Part shown: positions 43,705 to 51,896 of the stretch, in pieces
How positions within the stretch are numbered: position 1 is the first letter of the stretch
How the letters are laid out: the number at the start of each line of letters is the position of its first letter
From: DATMBF01 sp035559595
GTDB taxonomy: Bacteria > Bacteroidota > Ignavibacteria > UBA10030
Direction: 5' to 3'
Length of the DNA stretch: 64,000 nt
NCBI GenBank assembly: GCA_035559595.1
Contig: DATMBF010000020.1
Span: forward strand, 137,953-201,952
Program-made: the position numbers and the translations under genes
Notes under the pieces: generated by a model
Seen by the model: the letters and a program-made list of their open reading frames with translations, nothing else
What the model was told of the DNA's origin: nothing
The model's database searches: none

Positions 43705-45017
43705 TGAATCTCCTCTGCATCGGCATATCGCACCACACCGCTCCAATCGAAGTCCGTGAAAAGCTCTGGTTCTCGGATGATGAAATCATTGCATCCCTTC
43801 CCCATCTCACAGACGCATCCTATGGCGAGGCCGTCCTTTTCTCAACCTGCAATCGTACTGAGCTCTACGTGCTGACAGAGACCGCACGCACAGAGGAGCT
43901 TAAGCAATTGCTTATCGGTCGTAAAAGCGCTGCAGCAACTGTTCACATGCAACACTTGTTCGTCCATACCGACAGGTCGGCCGTGGAGCACCTTTTTCGT
44001 GTCGCTGCCGGTGTCGATTCCATGATCCTTGGCGATGTGCAGATTCTCTCACAAATCAAACACGGGTATAAACTTGCGCAGCGGCAGGGAACGGTAGGTC
44101 CGGTGTTGAACAAGCTTTTCCAGTCCGCCTTTCACGCCGGAAAGCGGGCGCGCACAGAAACGGCAATTGGGGAGGGGGCGATCTCGGTGAGCTACGCGGC
44201 GGTTGAGCTCGCAGGTCGAATCTTTGACCACATGGCAAAAAAGACGGCGTTGGTTGTCGGTGCAGGTGAAATGGCCGAACTTACAGCAAAACACCTCCGC
44301 GGCAAAGATATCGGTCGGCTCTGGATCACCAATCGCACGAAGGAACGAGCAGAGAATCTGAGTATGCGAGTTGGAGGATCAGTGATTCCTTTTGATTCGT
44401 TCCATCAATATCTTCCCGAGGTGGATATTCTCATCTCCTCGATTGAGGCCGATCGCTTCGTGTTGACAGTCGACGATGTCCGCCGCATCGTCAAGCACCG
44501 GGAGGCACCGTTGTTCTTGATCGACATAGGAGTTCCTCGAAACCTCGATCCCGCCGCAAAAAATTTGGAGAACGTCTTCCTGTACGACATCGATAGCCTT
44601 CAGCACATTGTCGATGAGAATTTGCACAAGCGTTCGGCTGCACTTCCGCTTGTTACAACCATCATCAAAGAAGAACTGGCTGAGTTCGACCGCTGGCAAA
44701 TGTCCCTCGCGGCAAACCCGACGATCTCGGAGCTCATCGAAAAGGCTGAGCACATCCGCCAAGAAGAGGTCGAGAACAACCTCAATCGATTCGAACGACG
44801 GGACAAAGAGTTGATCGATCTCGTCACCAAGAGGATTGTTAACAAGATTCTCCATACCCCCATCGTGAATCTCAAAAACGGCCAGGGCTCCGCTCCTCAG
44901 AGTATCATTCAGAAGATTGCTTTGGTGCGCTCACTCTTCGGACTGGACAGTACTAACGGCTCCCGCGGCATGAACGAGGAACACTCCCGAGAGAAGGATC
45001 GTACGAATGACGGTTGA
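43704..45017 (+). CDS. hemA: Glutamyl-tRNA reductase
   Basis: HemA reduces glutamyl-tRNA to glutamate-1-semialdehyde, the first committed step of tetrapyrrole synthesis by the C5 route. The 437-residue enzyme starts MNLLCIGISHHTAPIEVREK. The catalytic cysteine lies in AVLFSTCNRTELYV, the tRNA-binding region in SMILGDVQILSQIKHGYKLA, the NADPH domain in ALVVGAGEMAELTAKHL, and the C-terminal dimerisation helix is present. The ATG overlaps the stop of the preceding gene by one base. A TTG one codon earlier is less likely. Confidence 0.97.
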   Translation: MNLLCIGISHHTAPIEVREKLWFSDDEIIASLPHLTDASYGEAVLFSTCNRTELYVLTETARTEELKQLLIGRKSAAATVHMQHLFVHTDRSAVEHLFRVAAGVDSMILGDVQILSQIKHGYKLAQRQGTVGPVLNKLFQSAFHAGKRARTETAIGEGAISVSYAAVELAGRIFDHMAKKTALVVGAGEMAELTAKHLRGKDIGRLWITNRTKERAENLSMRVGGSVIPFDSFHQYLPEVDILISSIEADRFVLTVDDVRRIVKHREAPLFLIDIGVPRNLDPAAKNLENVFLYDIDSLQHIVDENLHKRSAALPLVTTIIKEELAEFDRWQMSLAANPTISELIEKAEHIRQEEVENNLNRFERRDKELIDLVTKRIVNKILHTPIVNLKNGQGSAPQSIIQKIALVRSLFGLDSTNGSRGMNEEHSREKDRTNDG

Positions 45018-45972
45018 GCGGATCAGCATCGGCACGCGCGGGAGCAAACTCGCACTTTGGCAAGCCCATCATATCAAATCACAACTCACCTCTCGGTTTC
45101 CTTCTCTCTCAGTCGAAATCCGTATCATCAAAACGTTAGGAGACAAGATTCTCGATTCCGCTCTCTCGAAGATCGGTGATAAGGGATTGTTTACGAAGGA
45201 AATCGAGCACGCACTCCTTGCAGGCGAAATCGATCTTGCCGTCCACAGTCTAAAAGACATTCCGACAAAGTTACCGGATGGACTTATCATCGGCGCAGTT
45301 ACGGAGCGAGAGGATGTTCGAGATGTTTTCCTTGCACATCCTCGGCTGAGCAACACACGGTTCGCCGAACTCCCTCAAGGGGCAACTATCGCAACCGGAA
45401 GTCTGCGTCGCGCATGTCAGATCCTCAGTCATCGACCTGATCTTCGGATCGTCGATATACGCGGCAACCTCAACACGCGAATCGAGAAATTCGAGCAGTC
45501 CGATTGGCACGGAATGATTCTGGCAAAAGCAGGATTGACGAGATTGGGTTTGGAGGAAAGAATTTCTGAAGTGCTTTCGCCAATGTTCATGCTCCCCGCC
45601 GTCGGACAAGGAGCGCTGGGAATAGAGGTGAGAGGAGATGACACGAACATCAGAGACCTTGTTCACCATCTCCATCACGAGCCGACGGCCGTGGCGGTAA
45701 CCTGCGAACGGGCGCTGTTGAGACGGCTTGAGGGTGGATGCCAGATTCCCATAGGAACGTATGGGCGATTGGAAACAGGTGAGCTGCGCATCGATGCGAT
45801 GGTGGGGAGCCTCGACGGTACAAAGATTGTCAGGGGCACGGCCTCCGGCAAACCGGAAGAGGCGGAAACACTCGGCTCTGCTTTGGCGGAACAATTGCTG
45901 AATCGGGGCGGAAGAGAAATCCTTGATGCGATTCTTTCGGGAACCCGCAACGTTCGCCAACCTGAGGCATAG
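45007..45972 (+). CDS. hemC: Porphobilinogen deaminase
   Basis: HemC (hydroxymethylbilane synthase) joins four porphobilinogen units. The 321-residue protein has IGTRGSKLALWQAHHIK, LAVHSLKDIPTKLPDGL with the catalytic aspartate region, ATGSLRRACQILSHRPDLRIVDIRGNLNTRI, and GGCQIPIGTYG. The cysteine of this last motif carries the dipyrromethane cofactor. It overlaps hemA by 11 bases, so the two are translated together. Confidence 0.97.
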   Translation: MTVERISIGTRGSKLALWQAHHIKSQLTSRFPSLSVEIRIIKTLGDKILDSALSKIGDKGLFTKEIEHALLAGEIDLAVHSLKDIPTKLPDGLIIGAVTEREDVRDVFLAHPRLSNTRFAELPQGATIATGSLRRACQILSHRPDLRIVDIRGNLNTRIEKFEQSDWHGMILAKAGLTRLGLEERISEVLSPMFMLPAVGQGALGIEVRGDDTNIRDLVHHLHHEPTAVAVTCERALLRRLEGGCQIPIGTYGRLETGELRIDAMVGSLDGTKIVRGTASGKPEEAETLGSALAEQLLNRGGREILDAILSGTRNVRQPEA

Positions 45973-45974
45973 CA

Positions 45975-46739
45975 ATGCAACCGCTGGCAGGCAAAACAGT
46001 TTTGATCACACGTGCAGAAGGGGATGCGGATGAGTTTACGAAAATGCTTCAAGCCCTTGGCGCCAGAACTGTGCATCTACCGGCAATCGCCATTGCCGAT
46101 CCTGATTCGTGGGAACCGGTCGACAACGCAATCGATGGTCTTGAGAAGTATGATGGGGTCTTCTTCACCAGTCGGAACGCTGTCCTGAAGTTCGTTCGGC
46201 GACTCGAAGCAAAGGGGGCCAAGAGTATTCTCCTGCAAAAGCAGCTTTACGCTGTCGGAGAAAAAACCGAAGAGGCTCTCGAAGAACAAGGTCTAACAGT
46301 TGCTGCAACGCCCGAGGTCTACTCCGCTGAAGCACTTGCCGAGTCGTTTGCGGAGCGCAATGTGGAGGGAAAACGATTTCTCTTTCCACGCAGCAATATC
46401 GGAAAAGATATCGTTCCCACGTACTTACGAGAAATGGGAGCAATTGTTCATGAGATCGTGGTGTACAAAACCGTCTCTCCAACTCAGAAAGATCTCGATG
46501 CTGTGCGAAATCCCCTTCACCATGGTGAGATAGACATAGCAACGTTTTTCAGTCCGTCCGCGGTAAGGAACTTCATTCAGATGATGGGGAAGAATTCGTT
46601 GCAACAAACTGTCATAGCCGTGATCGGACCGGCGACAGCGAGCGCAACGGCGGAGGTCGGTCTCAAGGCAACTATCATTGCAAAGCAAGCGACATCGGAG
46701 TCGCTCGTTGAAGCGATACGGGGGTATTTTGGGAATTAA
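45975..46739 (+). CDS. hemD: Uroporphyrinogen-III synthase
   Basis: HemD closes and inverts ring D of hydroxymethylbilane. This fold is poorly conserved, but the 254-residue product shows LAGKTVLITRAEGDADEFTKMLQALGA at the start, GVFFTSRNAVLKFVRRLEAKGA, LFPRSNIGKDIVPTYLREMGAIVHEIVVYKT, and FFSPSAVRNFIQMMG. IAVIGPATASATAEVGLKATI closes the set. It starts two bases after hemC. Together these make the assignment firm. Confidence 0.93.
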   Translation: MQPLAGKTVLITRAEGDADEFTKMLQALGARTVHLPAIAIADPDSWEPVDNAIDGLEKYDGVFFTSRNAVLKFVRRLEAKGAKSILLQKQLYAVGEKTEEALEEQGLTVAATPEVYSAEALAESFAERNVEGKRFLFPRSNIGKDIVPTYLREMGAIVHEIVVYKTVSPTQKDLDAVRNPLHHGEIDIATFFSPSAVRNFIQMMGKNSLQQTVIAVIGPATASATAEVGLKATIIAKQATSESLVEAIRGYFGN

Positions 46740-46754
46740 GTTGCGAGGTTGGGG

Positions 46755-46799
46755 TTTCGAGTTCCGAGTTGGGGTTCAAAGTCTAAAGTTTAAAGTATG
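46755..46799 (+). repeat. Heptamer tandem repeats between hemD and hemE
   Basis: Six phase-matched units of about seven bases fill the gap: TTTCGAG, TTCCGAG, a six-base TTGGGG, TTCAAAG, TCTAAAG and TTTAAAG. The consensus is roughly TTYNRAG. They run up to nine bases before the hemE start. Confidence 0.8.
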
Positions 46800-46807
46800 A
46801 GTGATTT

Positions 46808-47848
46808 ATGAATGATCTTTTTCTGCGAGCGTGTCGGAGAGAAACGGTAGAAAGAACACCGGTGTGGATGATGCGTCAGGCGGGGCGCTATTTGCCGGAG
46901 TATCGTGCAATCCGGGCTAAAACCGACTTCCTCACGCTCTGCAAAACTCCCGAGCTTGCCGCTGAGGTCTCCATCCAACCGGTTGATATCCTCGGAGTTG
47001 ATGCGTGCATCATTTTTTCGGACATCCTTGTCGTTCCGGAAGCAATGGGAATGGAACTCGTTGTCGAGGAGAACAAAGGAGGGCCTCGCTTTCCGAATCC
47101 GCTTCGCTCCAAAGCCGACATCGACAAGCTCCAAGCGCCGGATCCGACTTCGAAACTTCGTTTCGTGCTGGACGCAGTCAGACTTACTCGGCAGAGTCTC
47201 AACGGACGAGTGCCTCTTATCGGATTCAGCGGTTCGCCATGGACGCTTGCCACGTATATGATCGAAGGATCGGCCTCGAAGAACTTCCGTTACATCAAAG
47301 AGCTCATCTACTCCGATCCCAAGACAGCCCACGCTTTGCTTGATAAGGTCGCCCGCACTGTTGCAACCTACCTGAGCGCAAAGATCGAAGCAGGAGCACA
47401 GGCGGTGCAGATTTTCGACACGTGGGGCGGGATTCTGCCGCCGGACGAGTTCAAAGAATTCTCACTTCGCTACATCGAACAGGTGCTTCAGCTCCTTAAA
47501 CGAAACGGAGCACCTGTCATTGTGTTCTGCAAGGATTGCGGCCATTCCCTTGAGGCCATCGCCGACCTCAAGCCCGACGTTGTGGGACTTGACTGGACAG
47601 TCGACATCGGGAAAGCCCGAATGATGGTCGGATCCTATGTCGCTCTTCAAGGAAATCTCGACCCCACGGTACTTTATGCGCCGCCGGAAAAAATCCGATC
47701 GGCTGTTGGAAAAATTCTCGAAACGTATGGCAAAGGTCCCGGCCATATTTTTAATTTAGGACATGGAATTCTTCCCGATGTCCCGGTTGAACATGCCAAG
47801 GCAATGATCCGGGCTGTGCAAGAATTGAGTAAACGTTATCATGGATGA
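46808..47848 (+). CDS. hemE: Uroporphyrinogen decarboxylase
   Basis: HemE converts uroporphyrinogen III to coproporphyrinogen III. The 346-residue enzyme has the signature RTPVWMMRQAGRYLPEYRAIR, with the conserved arginines. IIFSDILVVPEAMGMEL, GFSGSPWTLATYMIEG, QIFDTWGGILPPDEF, and FNLGHGILPDVPVEHAKAMI are also present. No ribosome binding site is evident. The start follows directly on heptamer repeats that occupy the hemD-hemE gap. Confidence 0.97.
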   Translation: MNDLFLRACRRETVERTPVWMMRQAGRYLPEYRAIRAKTDFLTLCKTPELAAEVSIQPVDILGVDACIIFSDILVVPEAMGMELVVEENKGGPRFPNPLRSKADIDKLQAPDPTSKLRFVLDAVRLTRQSLNGRVPLIGFSGSPWTLATYMIEGSASKNFRYIKELIYSDPKTAHALLDKVARTVATYLSAKIEAGAQAVQIFDTWGGILPPDEFKEFSLRYIEQVLQLLKRNGAPVIVFCKDCGHSLEAIADLKPDVVGLDWTVDIGKARMMVGSYVALQGNLDPTVLYAPPEKIRSAVGKILETYGKGPGHIFNLGHGILPDVPVEHAKAMIRAVQELSKRYHG

Positions 47849-48752
47849 GACAGCCGTCAAGGTGAAGCAGAGTCGCCAGGCTCAAGAGTTTCAAGCTTTC
47901 TTTGAAAAGTTGCAGGATACGATTTGTGCAGCTCTTGAAGAGATTGACGGCAAAGAGGTGTTCGTTGAGGATCTCTGGACTCACGAGACGGGCGGGGGCG
48001 GAAGAACACGCATCATTCAGAACGGCGATGTGTTTGAAAAAGGGGGTGTGAACACTTCTGCAGTCTCCGGCATTCTCTCGCCGAAGCTTGCCGATCGCTT
48101 GGGTGCGAGCGAGCAAGCGTTCTTTGCAACCGGCATCTCACTCGTGCTTCACCCATACTCTCCGATGATTCCGACCGTCCATACAAACTTTCGCTATCTG
48201 GAATTGGCGGACGGCACATTCTGGGTTGGAGGTGGAGCGGATCTGACGCCGTACTATTTGTTCGATGAAGATGTTCGGCACTTCCACCGAACGTGGAAAG
48301 AAGTATGTGACAGGCACAATTCGGAATACTACTCGCGCTTTAAGACGTGGTGCGATGAGTACTTCTTCCTCCCCCATCGGGCTGAGGGACGCGGAGTTGG
48401 AGGAATTTTCTTCGATTACCTCAAAGGAGAGTTCACAAAACTCCACGCATTCGTTCGCGATTGTAGCAATGCGTTTCTTCAAGCCTATACTCCGATTGTG
48501 AAACGACGACTCAGGGAAAACTGGAGTAAAGAACAAAAGGAGTGGCAACTTCATCGCCGCGGGCGTTATGTCGAGTTCAACCTTCTTTACGACCGTGGCA
48601 CATTGTTCGGACTGGAGACGCGAGGTCGTACCGAATCGATCCTGATGTCTCTCCCACCAGTTGTGAAGTGGGGGTACAACATTCAGCCAAAGCCCGGCTC
48701 ACGCGAGGAGCGGCTCATCGAAGTCCTCCGCAATCCGCAACCCTGGGCATAA
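47841..48752 (+). CDS. hemF: Oxygen-dependent coproporphyrinogen III oxidase
   Basis: HemF uses molecular oxygen to form protoporphyrinogen IX. The 303-residue protein has EDLWTHETGGGGRTRIIQNGDVFEKGGVN, SLVLHPYSPMIPTVHTNFRYLEL, WVGGGADLTPYYLF, YCDEYFFLPHR-like residues, GVGGIFFDYLKGEF, and GRYVEFNLLYDRGTLFGLET. It overlaps hemE by eight bases. Its presence indicates that oxygen is available at least part of the time. Confidence 0.97.
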   Translation: MDETAVKVKQSRQAQEFQAFFEKLQDTICAALEEIDGKEVFVEDLWTHETGGGGRTRIIQNGDVFEKGGVNTSAVSGILSPKLADRLGASEQAFFATGISLVLHPYSPMIPTVHTNFRYLELADGTFWVGGGADLTPYYLFDEDVRHFHRTWKEVCDRHNSEYYSRFKTWCDEYFFLPHRAEGRGVGGIFFDYLKGEFTKLHAFVRDCSNAFLQAYTPIVKRRLRENWSKEQKEWQLHRRGRYVEFNLLYDRGTLFGLETRGRTESILMSLPPVVKWGYNIQPKPGSREERLIEVLRNPQPWA

Positions 48753-48756
48753 TCGT

Positions 48757-48797
48757 TTCTGACGTCTGACTTCTGATCTCCGACCTTTGACCTTGAC
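48757..48797 (+). repeat. Heptamer tandem repeats after hemF
   Basis: Five exact seven-base units in register, TTCTGAC, GTCTGAC, TTCTGAT, CTCCGAC and CTTTGAC, followed by a decayed sixth, fill the gap between hemF and the Kef remnant. The unit sequence differs from the repeats at 46755 and 50353, but the length and position are alike. Confidence 0.75.
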
Positions 48798-48800
48798 ACT

Positions 48801-49239
48801 GTGCATTCTCTCGACTTCCTTGCGGACTTTCTGATCGTTCTTGCGGCTGCGGTAATCGTTCTTTTCGTCAACAAGCCGTTGAAGCTTCAATGCACAGATT
48901 CGGGTTATGCGGGATGAGGACTACGGCATGCTACGGGGATTGCCGCAAACTGCGAAGGGACTCGATCGCGTTGCACAGTTGCTTACGGCGGGAACATCGG
49001 ATATCTTTCTTGTTACAGAGTCTTGCAAGGCTACAAACAAGACGCTTCGTGACTTGAACATTCCCGGGAAGATGGGCGCTTCGCTGATTGCCGTGGTGCG
49101 CAATGAAAAACCTTTTGTTACACCGCCACCAGACTTCAGAATCGAGGCCGGCGATACTCTTGTCCTGGGTGGTAATCATGCCAGCATGGATAAAGCATTC
49201 GAGTATCTTTCGGAAACGGAGGGGAGTAAACCTGTTTAA
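48801..49239 (+). pseudogene. Kef-type cation/proton antiporter gene with the middle deleted
   Basis: A GTG at 48801 starts HSLDFLADFLIVLAAAVIVL then FVNKPLKLQ, which reads as the first helix of a CPA2/Kef antiporter. That frame stops at 48915. One base out of phase, from about 48892, the sequence continues AQIRVMRDEDYGMLRGLPQ and then a TrkA-C (RCK C-terminal) domain (SDIFLVTESCKATNKTLRDL, IAVVRNEKPFVTPPPDFRIEAGDTLVLGG) to the stop at 49237. A normal gene has about 600 residues. Here about 30 N-terminal and 115 C-terminal residues survive, and the transmembrane core and NAD-binding domain are gone. The C-terminal part could still be translated from ATG 48907 as a free RCK_C domain. It sits inside the haem cluster. 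Confidence 0.72.
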
Positions 49240-49251
49240 GAGGGAGTATTG

Positions 49252-50310
49252 ATGACAAAGAAGATCGCGGTTGTGTTGTTCCAACTTGGCGGACCGGATT
49301 CTCTCGAAGCTGTACAGCCGTTCCTGTACAACCTTTTTCGCGATCCGGACATTATTGATTTTCCTGGTGCTTTCCTCGCCCGGAATTTTCTTGCAACACT
49401 GATCTCCAAGAGAAGATCAGAACCAGTTGCTGAGCATTATAAAGAGATTGGTGGCAAATCCCCCATTCTCGAATTAACACAGCGCCAAGCCTCGGCACTC
49501 GAATCACGACTCCGCGGCAGTGGGCTCGAAGCATCCGTATTTATCGCCATGAGGTACTGGCATCCAATGACGGCCGACGTGGTGCGGAATATTCAGCAGA
49601 ATGGATTCGATCGTATCATCCTTCTCCCTCTCTATCCTCAATTCTCGCGAGCCACGACACTCTCGAGCATGAACGAATGGAAGCGTCAGGCAGGAAAAGC
49701 TGGATTGAACACCCCTACGCAGCTTATCTGCTGCTATCCCAACCACCCCCTCTTTATTCAGGCACTTGTTGAAAACATTAATCAGACGTACGTGCGGTTC
49801 AACGGCATTCCACAGGAAGAGATTGACCTGCTCTTCAGTGCACACGGAGTTCCACTCGTGTTCATTGAACAAGGGGATCCGTATCAACTTCAGATTGAGG
49901 AAACAGTAAAGCGCGTCCTTGAGCACGGAAGATGGAAATCGCCTTCGATTCTTTGTTACCAAAGCAAAGTCGGTCCCCAGAAATGGCTGGAGCCGGCGCT
50001 GACAGACACCATCGAACGGCTCGCCCGCTCAGGCCGAAAGAATCTGTTGATCGTGCCAGTTGCCTTCGTCACAGAACATATCGAGACGTTGCACGAGATT
50101 AACATTGAGGAGCGTGAGAAAGCAAAACATCTTGGCGTGAAGCAATTCGAAATGATGCCGGCACTGAATGACCATCCGAGGTTCATTCAATGTCTGGCGG
50201 ATCTTGTCATGGCGCGTTTGGATTCCAACTACGACCCCGGCTCCAAGTGCATGAAACTCTGGGAGGAGAAGCCGGAACGACCAAAGCCGGTGTTGTGTCC
50301 GTGGGTTTAG
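49252..50310 (+). CDS. hemH: Ferrochelatase
   Basis: HemH inserts iron into protoporphyrin IX. The 352-residue protein begins MTKKIAVVLFQLGGPDSLEAVQPFLYNLFRDPDII. It contains IAMRYWHPMTADVV, RIILLPLYPQFSRATTLSSMNEW, the catalytic histidine in LLFSAHGVPLVFIEQGDPY, and VPVAFVTEHIETLHEINIE with the metal-binding glutamate. An AGAGGGAG precedes the start. It completes the protoporphyrin branch with hemG downstream. Confidence 0.97.
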   Translation: MTKKIAVVLFQLGGPDSLEAVQPFLYNLFRDPDIIDFPGAFLARNFLATLISKRRSEPVAEHYKEIGGKSPILELTQRQASALESRLRGSGLEASVFIAMRYWHPMTADVVRNIQQNGFDRIILLPLYPQFSRATTLSSMNEWKRQAGKAGLNTPTQLICCYPNHPLFIQALVENINQTYVRFNGIPQEEIDLLFSAHGVPLVFIEQGDPYQLQIEETVKRVLEHGRWKSPSILCYQSKVGPQKWLEPALTDTIERLARSGRKNLLIVPVAFVTEHIETLHEINIEEREKAKHLGVKQFEMMPALNDHPRFIQCLADLVMARLDSNYDPGSKCMKLWEEKPERPKPVLCPWV

Positions 50311-50352
50311 AGTTTGGGTTGGAACATTGTAGATTGAAAACTGAAAGTGGGG

Positions 50353-50402
50353 TTTCGAGTTCCGAGTTTCGAGTTCTAAGTTCAAAGTTCAAAGGTTCAA
50401 AC
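50353..50402 (+). repeat. Heptamer tandem repeats between hemH and hemG
   Basis: Six exact seven-base units in register (TTTCGAG, TTCCGAG, TTTCGAG, TTCTAAG, TTCAAAG, TTCAAAG) plus a seventh with one extra base. Four of these units also occur in the hemD-hemE gap (TTTCGAG, TTCCGAG, TTCAAAG and close variants), including a shared GGGG prefix. Confidence 0.85.
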
Positions 50403-50445
50403 ATAAAGCGAAGAACGTTTTTCGTTTTTCATAGTTCATTCATTT

Positions 50446-51885
50446 GTGGGTCCACAAAAGGTTGATGTTGCCATCATTGGGGCTGGGATTTCCGGTCTCT
50501 GCGTCGGCTACTGGCTGACGCAGAAAGGATTCAGCGTTATCGTACTGGAGAAGGACCTCGAAGTGGGGGGAACAATGAAGACGAGAATCGAAGAGGGCTT
50601 CCTCGTTGAGACCGGACCGAATAGCGCTCTGGAAACCACACCCCTCTTTGGCGAGCTTTTCTCTGAATTGAACCTCCAGAACGAACTCGTTTACGCTCAT
50701 CCCGTCGGCAGGAATCGTTTCATCCTGAGAGATGCTCAGCTTCATCCCCTTCCGCTGAATCCCTTTTCTTTCCTCGCAAGCAAACTCTTTTCGACGGGCG
50801 CCAAACTCCGCCTTCTGCGCGAGCCGTGGGTTGGAAGAGCAAATCATGAAGAAACAGTGGCAGAATTTGTTGCGCGACGATTGGGCCAAGAGTTTCTCGA
50901 TTACGCCATCGATCCGTTTGTGGCAGGCGTGTACGCCGCGGACCCCGCGTCGTTGAGCGTCCGTGCTGCATTTCCGAAACTTTACCGACTCGAAGAGCTC
51001 TATGGAAGTTTGATTCTCGGGGCAATCAAAGGACGAAAGGAGAGGAAAGAACGCACCGAAAAAGCTAAGGACCACGCTGCTTCGTTTTCCTTCCAGCACG
51101 GCATGCAAGTACTTCCGTCGGCAATTGCGAGCCGTCTGGGAAAGCGTGTGCTCCTCGAAGCAAGAGTTACTCGAATTCACGACCTCCGATTGCTCGATGA
51201 GGAACCCACCGACGAGCCGGATGCACGGACATTCAAGCTCGAGTTTCTCCACCAGGGAGCTTCGCGCGAGATCGAATGTGACGCCGTCGTGTTAAGTTGC
51301 CCGGCATTCGCGGCGGCGCCTCTTGTTCAACCGCTTTCACCTCAACACGCTCACACGTTGGAGGCAATCCCCTACGCACCGGTGGTCTCACTTTTCCTCG
51401 GCTTTCGTCAAAAGGATATCCGACATCCCCTCAATGGATTCGGATTTTTGGTTCCGCAAAAGGAAGAGCGGAAGATCCTCGGTTGTCTCTGGTCTTCCAG
51501 TCTCTTCCCCAATCGCGCTCCGGATGGAATGGTGGGACTAACAGTGTTCGTCGGCGGCTCGCGCCAGCCGGAATTGACCTCACTCTCCGACGAAGAAACA
51601 CAAATTCTGGTTCTCGAAGAACTAAAATCCATTATGCAAATTCAGGGAAAACCTGTATATTGGAAGGCCTCGCGTTGGGAACGAGCGATCCCGCAATACC
51701 GCAGAGGGCATGTGCAGGCAATCGAAGCACTGGAAGAATTTGAGGACAAAACCAAAGGAATCTTCTTTTGCGCAAATTATCGAGGGGGGATTGCTGTTGG
51801 CGATTGCGTGATGAATGCTCACACAACCGCAGAACGCGTGGCGCGGCTGCTGACGGCCCAGAATACGCTATCTCCTATTTTTTGA
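50446..51885 (+). CDS. hemG: Protoporphyrinogen oxidase, HemY/HemG (FAD)
   Basis: The 479-residue flavoprotein oxidises protoporphyrinogen IX (or coproporphyrinogen III). The FAD-binding GxGxxG is VAIIGAGISGLCVGYWL with VIVLEKDLEVGGTMKT after it. SFQHGMQVLPSAIASRL and the C-terminal FCANYRGGIAVGDCVMNAH are also family features. The first codon is GTG. No better start is seen because heptamer repeats fill the space upstream. Because ferrochelatase and HemF are both encoded, the protoporphyrin-dependent route is the likely one. Confidence 0.95.
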   Translation: MGPQKVDVAIIGAGISGLCVGYWLTQKGFSVIVLEKDLEVGGTMKTRIEEGFLVETGPNSALETTPLFGELFSELNLQNELVYAHPVGRNRFILRDAQLHPLPLNPFSFLASKLFSTGAKLRLLREPWVGRANHEETVAEFVARRLGQEFLDYAIDPFVAGVYAADPASLSVRAAFPKLYRLEELYGSLILGAIKGRKERKERTEKAKDHAASFSFQHGMQVLPSAIASRLGKRVLLEARVTRIHDLRLLDEEPTDEPDARTFKLEFLHQGASREIECDAVVLSCPAFAAAPLVQPLSPQHAHTLEAIPYAPVVSLFLGFRQKDIRHPLNGFGFLVPQKEERKILGCLWSSSLFPNRAPDGMVGLTVFVGGSRQPELTSLSDEETQILVLEELKSIMQIQGKPVYWKASRWERAIPQYRRGHVQAIEALEEFEDKTKGIFFCANYRGGIAVGDCVMNAHTTAERVARLLTAQNTLSPIF

Positions 51886-51896
51886 AAGGATTCTCT

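Noticed and set aside
46755..50402. Heptamer arrays as a CRISPR array
   Set aside because: Units are seven bases with no spacers, and no cas gene is present.
50207..50404. A minus-strand frame translating as repeated FELRTRNSELET-like segments
   Set aside because: The regular protein pattern is simply the translation of the heptamer DNA repeats, not a gene.
50440..51252. A 270-codon minus-strand frame opposite hemG
   Set aside because: It is antisense to the conserved FAD domain of hemG and shows no protein features of its own.
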